DNA of 64,000 bases from positions 186,001 through 250,000 of the forward strand of contig OW568872.1 of assembly GCA_938743325.2 (NCBI GenBank), read 5' to 3'. This document shows, piece by piece, positions 38,592 to 49,273 of this stretch. This DNA is from Pycnococcus provasolii (taxonomy: Eukaryota > Chlorophyta > Pseudoscourfieldiophyceae > Pseudoscourfieldiales > Pycnococcaceae). The stretch's first letter is position 1; every line of letters begins with the position of its first letter. The position numbers and the translations under genes were made by a program. The notes beneath the pieces are model-generated. The model ran no database searches. It saw only the letters and a program-made list of their open reading frames with translations, and was not told the origin of the DNA.

Positions 38592-38656
38592 GTTTCAAGG
38601 CTCTCCGTCCTCTTATTGTTATTGTTATTCTTATTGACTTCAGTGGATTGTCTTTA

Positions 38657-38900
38657 ATGGCGGTCAGGTACAGCTCTGGTGGTGAGGGGCCCCCTCTGCC
38701 TCTGGACGTGAATAATCTCGGGAATGGCGGGGATGTTAATTTCGACCCTTCCTATTTGCGTGCGTCGTCTCAGCAGTCTCTCGTTCAGAAATCTCTACTT
38801 GCAGGAGATTTCAGAAAACACGTCACGTTCAAAACATTAGAAGACGACTCCACGGATGCAAGTGCCTCGGTTAAAGTTCATGCCAATGACAACGACGTGT

Positions 38901-38934
<34 letters not shown>

Positions 38935-41900
38935 CGACGACAACGAAGGATACGACGTGGGTGTGCCCCGCGACGGGGATGAAGAAACAAACATGGTCGA
39001 AAGCTTCTGCGAAACAACAACAAACGATGACTACGGCGGCGTCGGAGACAAGGAAAACGACTACGTCGACTTGAGCTGCGTCACGCCAAACGCAAAGTCG
39101 CGGGTTCCGACACACGCAGTCACCGTGCAAACGCCCGCGACTCTGCCGCCGCCGAAGCAGTGGAGCCGAGCAGGAGGACGTCTGCAAAGGTCGTCGCCGC
39201 CCACGACGCCACTCAGTGTGCACAGAAAAACGCCAAAGCAGAAAGCAGGATCGCAGCACGCAGCGACGCCCGCCGCCGCCACGCCCGCGCCGCCATCCGC
39301 CCCAACAGCACCGCCACTGACAGCCAGCCTCGCCACTGCCCACGTATCCGACCTGCTCGCAAGACAGATACCCGAAGGCGATGACGGCGACGGCGAATAT
39401 CACCACGACAACGAGCAGCACCAACAACCGTCAACGTTCAACGTTCACGCAGCCCCAGACTACGAGCCGCTCTATCAGATGACGCCGCAAAACCAACACG
39501 CTCCTTTGCCGACGTCAGCTATGCCGCGAAATTGGTCCGCGGTAGATCTACCCGCAAGCGCAGAAACGAGCCCAGACGTATTCGCCAGCCCAGCAGCGAG
39601 CCCGCGAGGAAGCTACGGCTGCTCTGATCCGACGCCTGCAGCACCCGTGACGGCAGCCACGGCGTGGCTTCACTGCCTCGCGTACGAAGCGTGTGTCCAA
39701 CTGTGCATGGACGCCGCGGGTGACAATTCAGACACGGAGGCGCAGATGCATGCTCTCGCTTTCCTGACGCGTGCGTGCATGCCACTCCGCGACGCATTCG
39801 GGCTGCACCACGTGCTTCTGCGCAAGTCGCGTGACGCTAACATGAATGCTGCAGGTGCACCGCCAACGAACGCAACTACAACGTCGTCCTCGGCAATGGC
39901 GATGCCGCTGACGTCGGATTGCATTTCGATCGAGGTGGTTCGCGTGAAGCAGAAGGCTGCGAAACTGACGACGTCGACGACTTCCGAGGCACCCGTTCGA
40001 GACGACGTGCGAGAAAGTAGCCTATCGCTTCGTGCAAGCCTTGCGGCTGAGAGCATGGCGCGAGGTCTGCACATTGCACGGAAGGTGGGTGGCAAGCTGC
40101 TCAAGAAGGTTTATCGAAACACGTTCCGTGTACATCTTCGCCTCACAAGCTGGTCGGAGGATCGTGTGCTGCGTGCAAGCGTCGGCGCAGGCTCGCCCGT
40201 CGATCTGCCGCTCGGTGCACTCGCTGCCACGGACGCGAGATCGAACAGTCACTCGGGCAGTGCGAGTGATCCGCTGGCGGCTGCGCTGACAACCGAATGC
40301 CTTGAGATGCTGGTGTTCGCGGGATCCAACGTCGAGGCGAAGGCAGTCCCGATCGCCCGTGGACGTGTGCCGCTGAGCACAGTCGTTGCATCAAATAGCA
40401 GTCCTATCGTCGTGTCGCTGGAGTCCATGGCACAGGGCATCGAATGGGGACGTTCAGAATTGCGCATTTCGAAAGAAGGAGATCGGCATGCGATCTCTCG
40501 TGCTGACTCGAGGTCCACGGCGCACGACGTCAAAACCGCGCACATGGGATCTGCCATCAGCGCAGACGCCGCGTACGATGCCCTGCTATCGTGTGCTCTG
40601 TACATGAGTCACTTTGGGCGCACGAAGCTCTCGCTGGACCCCGGATGGCAGTGGCTTGTGACAAACTTTGGGTCGCACCACGGAGTTTCCGCCGTGTCGC
40701 GAAGCCTGCGCTATGTTCGTCATGTCGTGCTCGAGGCGCAGAGTCCATCAACGGCTTGCCTGGTAGCCATCTCGGACAATCTGGCTCCCGCACTGCAGTG
40801 CGAATCAGTGGGCAACCTACCGACGCCAGATGCGCGTCTGCTCAACACGCTCAAGGGACCTGTGGGAAGCCTCCTCGCTTTGTGCTTCGAGGCTTACAAA
40901 GACCTCGGAGGTGCGATTGCTGAGAGCCGATCCAATCGGGGTGGCAATGGCTCGTGTCGTCCTAGCGATCCAGGCACGACCGATCATGGAGCTGCATCGG
41001 CGCGCACGATGCATCGCCGCGGTTCAGCTCCAACGGTTCGCACTGACATGAGCCTTTCGGCTCTTGGCGGTGCAGGTTCGATGGCATACCCAGCCACGCC
41101 AGGATCGCGAGGTTTGCCTATGGTGCCCGTTCTGCGTGCCGCGGTGCGCCTGCACAGTCTGTTGTACGATCCGCTCGACCCATCTGTGCAGACGACGTTA
41201 TCGGCTCAGCTAGCAACGGCAGCGAGAAGGCGCTTCACACGCGCGGTTACGGACGCTGAGCAAGCCAGCCTGGCAACGGAGTGTGCGTCGCGCGCGGCGG
41301 AGCGACGCTTCCGAGAGTGCGTGCTTCTCTGCCGATCGCTTCGTACCGAGCTTGCACTCGATAAGGCTATCCACGCAACCAATTGCCTGCCTAGCTCCGT
41401 GGATCTGCCACGCATTGCCGCGCGCGAGTACGGTGTCATGGTTCGAGCCACGCTGCTTCGCCTGCTCCAAGATCACCCTCCAGAAAAGCCAGATCGAAAC
41501 AGCGTTGAGCTCATGCATGCTGCCGGCGATCTGCAGAATGATGTCGCCGCAAGCCTTGAGTCACGAGGCGTCGAGCAGCAGCGTGCCACCTCTCGCCCGA
41601 ATGCACATGCGCTGATTGCGCCTGGCGTACTCGGCGAAACGAATACGGCTTACGGGGCGGACCCAATCAGCGGTGCAGTCGCTCTCGCTATGGGCTCCTC
41701 CGATGTCAGTCCTCTCGACACTGCATCGATCTTTCAATCGCACGTGCTTCGTTGGGTTGAGACGGCGAAGATGCGACTCGTCAGTGATGCGAGCGAGCTC
41801 GACGAGGTCCAGGCGATCGGGGAGGTGTTTGGCACGTCGGAGGTGACGACGGGCATCTCAGCTGCAGCTACTACCGCCGCTGGAGAGGGATTACCTGCCA

Positions 41901-43309
41901 CCGGCGAGGGTGTGAGTTCATGTGCGAGTGGATGCGGCGCGGCACCAGCCACGCCCGGGATGCAAGCGCCCATTGCGCCCGCGCAACCTACGTCTGAGCC
42001 GCGAGATGCGCTCGCACCGGCAAAGCGAGTGCGTGTACTTGAGGCGGCTGGAGGAGCACTGCTCGACGCGCACGACCCGCTCGCCCTTCGCTGGCCCGAT
42101 CGCCATGCACCTCTCGTGGAGGATGCGCTGTGCTCCGGCGTGCTTGCATGCGTCACAGCGCTCGAGCGTCAGCGCAAGCTCGCTTCGCAGTTCATGGAGG
42201 ATGGCAATACCGGTGGCGTGACACGCGTTAGCCTGTACGCGCGAATGGCTCACCGAGCAGCTCACAGTCGGGTTGCTCGTCGCATCACAGGCGGTTCGAG
42301 CGTCACGTGGGGCCGTGGAGGAGCGGAGGCGCAGACCGGCGACCTTGACGCGGGTGCCGCCTTGCATTTGAATTCGCTGCTTGCGCTGATCCAGCTCGTG
42401 CCGTCGTGGCACTCTCGTGTTCGAAGCTGGTCAGGACAACCGGCGCCTTCGCAACAGGGAGGGCAGTCGACTGCTGGCGGCGGCGGCGGCGGCGGCGGCG
42501 GTGGTGGTGCCCATACCGCCGCCGGCTCGGACGAAGCCGCATCCTCATTCCAAGCTCCCGCTCTTGCGAACATTTGCTCGGCGGGAAGTGGCGAGGGGTT
42601 CGTTCACGTGGCCTCCGAATGCAGGCAGCATTTCACCACCGCCGTGCGACGCGTCGTCGAGCGCCTTTTCGCTCGCATGAGCTTGTCAAAGCGCGCGGGA
42701 CTACGCAACATTCTCCACATGCCGTTCGCGCAGAATGAAGAGTTTGGTCGAAATCTGCAGCCACTGACGCGTTCCATCTCGGAGACGCGCGATTTGCTCG
42801 CGTCTTGCTTGGATCGACGTGCCGCAGCGGCTGTCTTGCGAGGGCTGTGGGACATGAATGCTCGCGAGCTCGTTCGCTACGTCGAGCGCACGTCTGCGAA
42901 CGGTGGTTCGGGCACCGCAGGCCTGGCGTGGGGAGTAAGCGTCGATGGCCCCGTGGCGGCTGTGAAGTCTCTCGCAAGGCAGGTGCGAGCTCGAAGCGTT
43001 GGTGCGCCTGGCCTTGGTTCCGCGGGCATGACGTGGCTCCGAAGAAGGCGTGCTCAGGAGGCGCTGGCTTCGTTGGAGCGTGTCTTCCGCGCGGCAATTC
43101 ACGAAACTCTCGGTCGCGCGGCACGAGATACGGATGCCAGGCCGCCGCACCATGCATGGAAGGCGTCGCAGGTTCTCCAGCATGCCGCTAGTGCCGAGGC
43201 GGCGATGATGTCTGGCGCATTTGGTGGAGGTGGAGGAGGTGGAGTAAGCCACATGCGCCACTATCCTGGATCTGGCGGAGACGCGCAGTTAGGCTTTGAC
43301 GTGTACTAA
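38657..43309 (+). CDS. Large plant-conserved protein of unknown function (At4g24610/At5g65440-like)
   Basis: 1550 residues from ATG 38657. The N-terminal ~340 residues are low complexity, with an Asp/Tyr repeat (YDDDEYDDDEYDDD). The globular part starts near 345 with AWLHCLAYEACVQLCMDAAG and LRDAFGLHHVLL, followed by strand-rich segments (FRVHLRLTSWSEDRV, ECLEMLVFAG) like a degenerate C2. Helical blocks include DPGWQWLVTNFGSHHGVSAVSRSLRYVRHVV and LHSLLYDPLDPSVQTTLSAQL. From memory this order matches a family of 1.1-1.2 thousand-residue plant proteins without known function. A C2-plus-helical (Munc13-like) layout would suit membrane traffic, but that is speculation. Poly-Gly and Ala/Thr-rich linkers are inserted. 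Confidence 0.7.
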
Positions 43310-43429
43310 AAAAAGGTGGAGGTTATAGAGGATGTTTGTTATTGATTTTATTGATGATTTTATTGATTATGCGACGAAGAAGGAAAGAAACGAATTTTGT
43401 TTTACAGCTCATGAATGTGTTGTTGTTGA

Positions 43430-44089
43430 TCACTTTTTGTTTTTCTTCTCCTCCTTTCTCCTCCTCTCCGATTCCTGCGAGAGTTCGACAGCCGCCTTGA
43501 AGAGCATACCCGCTCCCTTTTTGGCAACAGGCGTTCCAATTTTGATTGCTTCCCCGAGTGCCTCGCCACCGACGCTGGCGACGCCTTTGGCAGCTTTCTG
43601 CGCGACTTTCGACGCTTCTCTTCCGAGCGGTCCGTCCGCGACGCGGAACATCGTTTCGCTCACGCTGAGTGGTTTTTCCTCGACACGGTCAAGCTGCTCG
43701 TCGATTTTCTCGATGGTTGTGCTGAGTATGCTTGCGATGGGTTTGTCCGGGTTGTAGTTGGCTTTTGGCGCGTACGCCGCTGCTTTCGACGTCCGATTTG
43801 CTGTAACATCATCATCCGCAGGTTTTTTGTTTGTCTTTTGGTTCATCGCCGCACTTGACGGCACGACGCGTACGGGTGGTGGTGGCGCTGGTGGTGGCGG
43901 CAGAGGACGACCAGAAGAGCGCGAAGAGCCAGCGGTTGGTTGGTCAGAGGAGGAGGAGGACGAGCAAGGAGGGGGGTGCCGAGAAAGGCATAATCTGCGA
44001 GAGAGGGAACGATTGATGCGAGGTGCTGACGCGAGGAGGCGTGTGGAGGGGGACATCACCCAGGGGCGTGCCATCACCAGGGGCGGCAT
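43430..44089 (-). CDS. Organelle-targeted small protein, unknown
   Basis: 219 residues from ATG at 44087-44089. The first ~60 residues are Arg/Ser/Pro-rich and lack acids (RLLASAPRINRSLSRRLCLSRH), a likely mitochondrial or plastid leader, followed by a Pro-rich linker. The C-terminal 110 residues form a Lys/Ala/Gly-rich amphipathic pattern (EASKVAQKAAKGVASVGGEALGEAIKIG) ending in a lysine tail. No family recognised. Convergent with the large gene upstream (stops 121 bp apart). Confidence 0.55.
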   Translation of the reverse strand: MPPLVMARPWVMSPSTRLLASAPRINRSLSRRLCLSRHPPPCSSSSSSDQPTAGSSRSSGRPLPPPPAPPPPVRVVPSSAAMNQKTNKKPADDDVTANRTSKAAAYAPKANYNPDKPIASILSTTIEKIDEQLDRVEEKPLSVSETMFRVADGPLGREASKVAQKAAKGVASVGGEALGEAIKIGTPVAKKGAGMLFKAAVELSQESERRRKEEKKNKK

Positions 44090-44273
44090 GCCGATGATGT
44101 GCCGATGATGGCCGAGGAAAACGAGCGGTGAAAATAAAACGGGACGAGAGAAGGAAGGGGAATCGGAAAATAAAATCTGATATCTCACGGGGCGAAATCC
44201 GTCCCGTCCCCCGCGGGAAATAATATCCCCTAGTCGACCGGGAAAGACACCCCCGGGAAAATCTTTCGTCTAA

Positions 44274-45095
44274 TTAGGCTGGTGTCAAGACCCCCTTTTG
44301 TGTCGCGGGGCAAATCGCATTTTTCCCCGGGGGACCCAGAAACCCGGTGTCAAGACCCCTTTTGGGGGGTGACACATTTGGGGTCCGGGCCTTTTTTTTC
44401 CCCGCCGCGACCCCAAATCTGCAGATTTGGGGTAGGCCCGAAAATTTGACCCCCCCGGGGGGGTCAAATGTTTACGACCATTCATCCCGACCAAGGAGGG
44501 GTCCCAAGTGCGTTCCGGGTTCGGGGTTTCAACCCTCCAGTGCGTTCTCCCGTTATAATGACCATGGCGTCATTGCCGGTGGCGGTCCCGTAGTGGCGCG
44601 CGTAATGGCGCAGGTCTGAGATGTGTTACGTGTTGGGCTGGTCGGCTGGGTGACTGACATGCTGCGGGTATGCCTCATGTAACAACATCGAACAACATCA
44701 ACAACAACATGTTCTACCTACTCTCCCCTCCTCCCCCTCCCCCTCCATGTTCCCTCCATGTTGTTTGATGTTGAAGTTGTTGTTACATTCTTTTACATGA
44801 GGTCCACCCACACCTCACCAGTAAGCCAGACAGCTGCTTACTAGCCCAGCGCTACGGACTGCGCCACTGCTTGCGCCGCGCGACGACAACATGGCGCGAC
44901 ATCCCCGCACATGTACGCATCCCCACTCTGTCAGTCTGTCTGGTCGGGGAGAGAGGGGATTTTTCTCCGATTTTCACCAATTTTTGCCTGTTTTGGTCTT
45001 GACACTGACCCACCGGACCCCAAATTTTTTGGGGTCCCGATTTTCGGGGGAACTTTTGCCCCGCGACACAAAAGGGGGTCTTGACACCAGCCTAA
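44274..45095. mobile_element. Non-autonomous DNA transposon with 41-bp inverted repeats
   Basis: Positions 44274-44314 and 45055-45095 are perfect 41-bp inverted repeats beginning TTAGGCTGGTGTCAAGAC. If the element proper starts GGCTGG (44277) and ends CCAGCC (45092), it is flanked by TA on both sides, a TA target duplication as in Tc1/mariner-type elements; TTA/TAA at the ends also recalls Harbinger. An internal second GGTGTCAAGACCCC copy lies at 44346. Subterminal GGACCCCAAAT/ATTTGGGGTCC segments are inverted. No transposase is encoded. The centre holds an imperfect long hairpin (44672-44802) and a tRNA-like D-arm (44849-44866). Confidence 0.88.
44672..44802. repeat. Imperfect long inverted repeat inside the transposon
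   Basis: CCTCATGTAACAACATC-type sequence with AACAACATCAACAACAACATG on the left and CATGTTGTTTGATGTTG..TACATGAGG on the right. A transcript would fold into a long imperfect hairpin with a pyrimidine-rich loop. Confidence 0.65.
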
Positions 45096-45389
45096 GAATA
45101 CAGTAGCATCAAAATCATCGGGGGGTTGTCGACTTGCAGTATCTGGACTACTTTTTACTCATAGAGCCCGAGGGAGTGTCACAAGATGAAACTTCTCTAT
45201 CGTAAAGGTTTTTTAAAAAGCTATCGTTGAGACATGTATGTAAGTTATGTAAGTTATAGGTTAGGTTGGGAAAGAAAGGTCAAGCGTTCGTCAACATCTT
45301 CTTGTTTTGTATATTTGTTACACAATCCTTATAACGGGGTAAACTTACTCGAGATTTCACTTCACTTTTAACTATGTTTGTCTATAGAT
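45096..45389. other. 3' flank of TTC4-like gene, no gene seen
   Basis: AT-rich. It contains TCTATCGTAAAGG (45199) and its partial inverse (AAAAAGCTATCG at about 45216), a possible hairpin. Confidence 0.4.
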
Positions 45390-46633
45390 TCAGCTCGCCG
45401 ACCGAAACGCGCCGGACAGCATGTGCTCGCGAAATCCTGTTCCGCGCGCGCACACGTGCAACACCAAAACGCCAGGAACGACGTGCCCGGGAAGCTTCAC
45501 CACCTCGCCGATCGTCAGAGACTCGTCAATCAACACGAAGCTGCCACTGCTCAGCTCTCCAGATGACGAGCCGGCTGGAGGGTCGAGGTGGCCGTACGGC
45601 TCGAGCGCGCGCTTCGTGATCTCCGCAGTCACGCCGTCCAAGTCGAGGCGATCTCGCGCGGGATGCAAGCTCGTCTCGTAGTACACCTCCACGCGCTCGC
45701 GCAGGTAAACGCACGCGTCATCCCAGTCAGGAGGCGCGGCGAACACCTCGTCGAGAAGGTCGGAGATGACCGCCGTCTCGGGCACTGACGACAGAACGTC
45801 TTTCTGCATGCTTTCGCCGTACAGCAGGAGCGTTGGCCATGCGAGGCGCGGGAGACCTTCGTCGTCGACGCCGGCGTCGTCGTCAATCGCAAACGCTGGC
45901 TGGCACCCTTCGGGCATTTCGTACGCGAACGGCCCAACGTCGACACCCTTCGCAAGCGCCGTCTGCGCGAGCATTTTTGCGCCGCTCCCTCGTTCTGAAG
46001 AGGCTGCCTCGCTGAGTTCTTTTCGGTACTTGTGTCGCGTGAATTCCTCGTCCGATTTCTGGGCAATTGCGTCGAGCTGGTCGGCGAACGCATCCTGCTT
46101 CGCCGCACGGCACTTCTCCGCGCCGCACCTTGCGACGACAGCCGCCTTTTCGAACTTCTCGAGCGCGCGTGCCGCCTTGGCTGCTCGCAGGTACGCCTTG
46201 GGCGCGTCGTTTGGTTGCAGAATGCACGCCGCCTGCGCGTCGGAGAGCGCGTGTCCGTTGTTTCCGAGTCGCAGGTGGCACTCCGCTCGGTTGGAGAGGC
46301 AAGTGGCTTTGAGCGCGTCGTCTTCGTGCGTGAGCTCAGGCACGGAGAGAGCTTGCGTGTAGCACTTGATCGCTTCTCTGAAGTAGTAGTGGTTTCCCGG
46401 CCCGAACTTGAAAGCCTCGTTCCCTTGAATTTTGAACGCTTCTGCACGTTCGGACGGCGTCGACTCTCCGTACATGATTTCCTGCATAGCGACCAAGTCG
46501 GGGTGGTTCGGGTCGTCTGGGATGGCATCCTCCCAGAAGAGCGCGGGTAAGTCGTTGTTTTCGGAACTGTAGAGAGTGCCGTCAGCACCCTTGTACTTCT
46601 TCGAGGAGCCCGCATCAGAAGGCTCATCCTTGG

Positions 46634-46665
<32 letters not shown>

Positions 46666-46706
46666 GGCACAGACTCCTCGGACGACGACGGCGACGACGA
46701 CGACAT
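45390..46706 (-). CDS. TTC4: TTC4/CNS1 Hsp90-Hsp70 cochaperone
   Basis: 438 residues from ATG at 46704-46706. The N-terminus has a Ser/Glu patch, a poly-Gln run from (CAG)n and LPALFWEDAIPDDPNHPDLVAMQEIMY, which matches the acidic start of TTC4/Cns1. Three TPRs follow (about 85-200: AEAFKIQGNEAFKFG, ATCLSNRAECHLRLGNNGHALSDAQ, KAYLRAAKAARALEKFEKA). The C-terminal wheel domain includes LAWPTLLLYGESMQKDVLSSVPE and a VLHVCARGTGFREHML close. TTC4 bridges Hsp90/Hsp70 and binds ribosomes; it is needed for elongation factor 2 folding in yeast. Divergent from the CTD-phosphatase gene. Confidence 0.92.
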
Positions 46707-47427
46707 GATTGGTACGTGAAGTGAAGTGATATCACAAGTGATGAGGATGAGGCAAAAGTGGCAAAACAACGGCGGCGGCGTTTTTCAACCCTAATCCTAA
46801 CCCTAACCCTAACCCTAACCCTAACAAAACCCGAACTATCGTAGAACTGAAAACCCGAATCCCACCGTTGGAACGCTCTGGAGCTCTGAGTGGGGCCGTC
46901 CCGAATCAACAACGGAATCCAACCACGTCAACAACGGTCAGCACGTAGGGAGAAGTCAGGACGTAGAGTCAGGACGTAGAGTGGCGGAATGGGACAGAAT
47001 GAGGCCGCGGGTACCACAGAATCTACATAGAGTCATGACGTTTGTTCGTTGTTGCTTTTCTTTTTCCAAAGGAAAGGGGGAGGCGTGAACGAAGGAGGGG
47101 GGGGGGACTTTGCTTGGATCAGCCTGGGTCGCCCCTGGATAAAAAAAACCTCCCCCGAGTCCCGACCAACCTCCCCACTGCACCTCTAGAGTCTCTCCCC
47201 CCGACAGGCCCGACGTCGACTGTCGACACGACACGCTCTCGCCGAGAACACGCCCCGAGAGGCCGATCCGCGGCTTCCCTCCGGTCTGTTTCGTGCCGTT
47301 GGGTTGGGTCCCGATAGATTTCCCACGAGCGAGCCGCGGGGTTGTTTGTCTTCGAGACGTCCTTTTCAGTCAAGCTACTGCGTCATTTCGCTTGTACGGA
47401 ACGGACACTTACTGTGGGACCCCGTTC
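46707..47427. other. Divergent spacer between TTC4 and CTD-phosphatase genes
   Basis: Holds the CCCTAA array (46787-46826), ACTATCGTAG (46836) and GC-rich sequence before the ATG at 47428. No gene. Confidence 0.5.
46787..46826. promoter_or_regulatory. CCCTAA array in divergent promoter
   Basis: Six CCTAA(C) units, one CCTAAT variant, about 80-120 bp upstream of the TTC4-like start. ACTATCGTAGAAC lies 10 bp further upstream. Confidence 0.55.
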
Positions 47428-49077
47428 ATGCCCCCCGCACCCCTGCTGGTGAAGTCTGCAATCTTGTCGGAGAAGAAGTCGGTCATGACGGCGACTACTA
47501 CGCACAACAATAACAGCAACAACAAACCTGCGGCGTCTCCTACTCGTATCTCCTCGAGACGGCGATCGGCATCCATGTCACCATCCCCGGGTGAACCATC
47601 CCCAGAAGCCTCTCCCACACTCGCATCACCTGTCGCGGCAACCAAGAGACCGCTGCAAACTTCCTTTGCAAAAAAAGATGTTGAAGTCACGCCGCCGAAC
47701 GGCGCAGATACGCACGACAACGAGTGTGAGGAGGAGGAGGAGGAGGAGGATGCCGCTGCAGCAGCGGCGGCGGCGGCGGCGGCGGCGTCGCTCATCACCT
47801 CCGTCAAGAAACGACGTCGAACGCGAGGTACGTATCCCACTCTTCGCTTACACACGCACACACACACACGCAGCTTCTCTCACTCACTCACTCACCACAC
47901 ACACACACACACAACAACCTGCCCAGACTCTGCCACCGCCTTATCTCCTCCCAAGTTGGCGCAGCCGATCACCTCCGCGGACAGCGACGGCATCGAGCCG
48001 TCAACACCCACGGAAGACGAAGAGCAGCAGCACTTTGACGTCTACAAAACGAAATCCACAGCAATAGCGCCTCTCTCCCCCTCGTTTGGAGCAGGTGCCG
48101 CCACAGCAGCTGCAGCAGCCGCCGCCGCAACAGCTGCAGCAGAGGCACCACCACCCGCAGCTCTCGGCTCGCGTCTCGCAACCATCTTCTCCCCAGTCTT
48201 CACGCTCTTCACGGGACCTGCCGCAGGAGCAGAGAACGCCGCCGCGCCGGACGCCGCAGTGCCAACGTCACCAGCCGCAGCAGGTCGACCTCGTGATCTC
48301 GAAGACTACGACGACGACGACGCGGTGGATGACGACGAAGAGTCGTACGAAGATGACGAGGACTTCGATCCGTGGTGCTTTATCGCAAACCTGCCACCTC
48401 TCTCGATGGTTGCGCCGCTCGGCCGGTCGCACATCCTACCTCGGCGAACGAGGTCGAGCCCAGGCCACATCACGCTCGTGCTCGATCTCGACGAAACACT
48501 CGTGCACTCGAGCCTGGACCTCGGCGCGCCGTCGTCAGCCACCAGCCGCCCGAAGTTTGGGACGTCGCCCGCGAACGCGCCGCTACCGCGAAACTTCCAG
48601 TTTGAGGTGGAGTGCAATGGCCTGCACCATCTCGTGAGCGTGCGCACACGCCCGTACCTCGCCGAGTTTTTGAGGCGAGCGAGCGAGCTGTTCGAGGTTG
48701 TCATCTTCACCGCAAGCCAGCGTGCGTATGCCGAGCGTCTGCTCGACGTGATTGATCCTGGACGATGCCACATCAAGCACCGTGTCTACCGAGACTCGTG
48801 CGTTATGGTTGACGGCAACTTCCTGAAGGATCTCACGGTTCTCGGGCGAGACCTGTCGAAAATGGTGATTGTCGACAACAGCCCACAGGCTTTCGGATTC
48901 CAGCTGAGCAACGGCATACCCATCGAGAGCTGGTTTGACGACGATTCAGACGACGAGCTTCGACAGCTCCTTCCATTTCTTGAGCGCATTGCGAAACTCT
49001 CTAGTCACGAGGATGTTCGACCGCACGTCGTGAACCACTTTCGTCTGCACGAGAAGGTGGAGAATGCGATGGGTTAG
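47428..49077 (+). CDS. CTDSPL2: FCP1/SCP-like protein phosphatase (CTDSPL2-type), probable 99-nt intron
   Basis: 549 residues unspliced from ATG 47428, or 516 if 47828-47926 is removed. HAD-type phosphatase motif LVLDLDETLVHSS (DxDxT) at about 350, then RPYLAEFLRRASELFEVVIFTAS, DPGRCHIKHRVYRDSCVMVDGNFLKDLTVLGRDLSKMVIVDNSP and a FDDDSDDELRQLLPFLE close, all in family order. The N-terminal half is low complexity with KKRRRTR, poly-Ala and acidic runs. SCP enzymes dephosphorylate Ser in the RNA polymerase II tail and other nuclear proteins. If the intron is spliced, the odd His/Thr stretch (LHTHTHTRSFSHSLTHHTHTHT) disappears. Confidence 0.92.
   Translation: MPPAPLLVKSAILSEKKSVMTATTTHNNNSNNKPAASPTRISSRRRSASMSPSPGEPSPEASPTLASPVAATKRPLQTSFAKKDVEVTPPNGADTHDNECEEEEEEEDAAAAAAAAAAAASLITSVKKRRRTRGTYPTLRLHTHTHTRSFSHSLTHHTHTHTTTCPDSATALSPPKLAQPITSADSDGIEPSTPTEDEEQQHFDVYKTKSTAIAPLSPSFGAGAATAAAAAAAATAAAEAPPPAALGSRLATIFSPVFTLFTGPAAGAENAAAPDAAVPTSPAAAGRPRDLEDYDDDDAVDDDEESYEDDEDFDPWCFIANLPPLSMVAPLGRSHILPRRTRSSPGHITLVLDLDETLVHSSLDLGAPSSATSRPKFGTSPANAPLPRNFQFEVECNGLHHLVSVRTRPYLAEFLRRASELFEVVIFTASQRAYAERLLDVIDPGRCHIKHRVYRDSCVMVDGNFLKDLTVLGRDLSKMVIVDNSPQAFGFQLSNGIPIESWFDDDSDDELRQLLPFLERIAKLSSHEDVRPHVVNHFRLHEKVENAMG
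47828..47926 (+). other. Probable in-frame intron (99 nt)
   Basis: GTACGTAT donor at 47828, (CA)n and CTCAC-rich body, CCCAG acceptor ending 47926. Phase 1, length divisible by three, no stop, so retention keeps the frame. CTCACTCAC could serve as branch site. The encoded peptide is otherwise unexplained Thr/His/Ser. Confidence 0.6.
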
Positions 49078-49273
49078 CTAAAAAGAAATGCGACTCGAGA
49101 AAGTCGGCATGAGGATGAAACTGCTAGGACAAAATAATAGGAAAATGCGCAAAGTCTGTAAAACATTGACCTCCTCAAGAAAAATCCTTCTCATATTCTC
49201 TGTTTTCAAAGGCACTTTTTTGGGGGGGTAGATAACATTCGTCCATAGGGTACTTATATTTATCTTATTTGGT

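Larger units (their letters stand above)
37664..38656. other. Divergent 1-kb spacer with large telomere-like array
   Basis: Apart from the array at 38184-38335, it holds a C/G-rich stretch at 38359-38461 with long C runs and a TTAT tetranucleotide repeat at 38563-38591. No gene seen. Confidence 0.5.

Noticed and set aside
44849-44866. tRNA gene in the inverted-repeat element
   Set aside because: Only the D-arm/box A is convincing; no acceptor stem, box B or clear anticodon arm.
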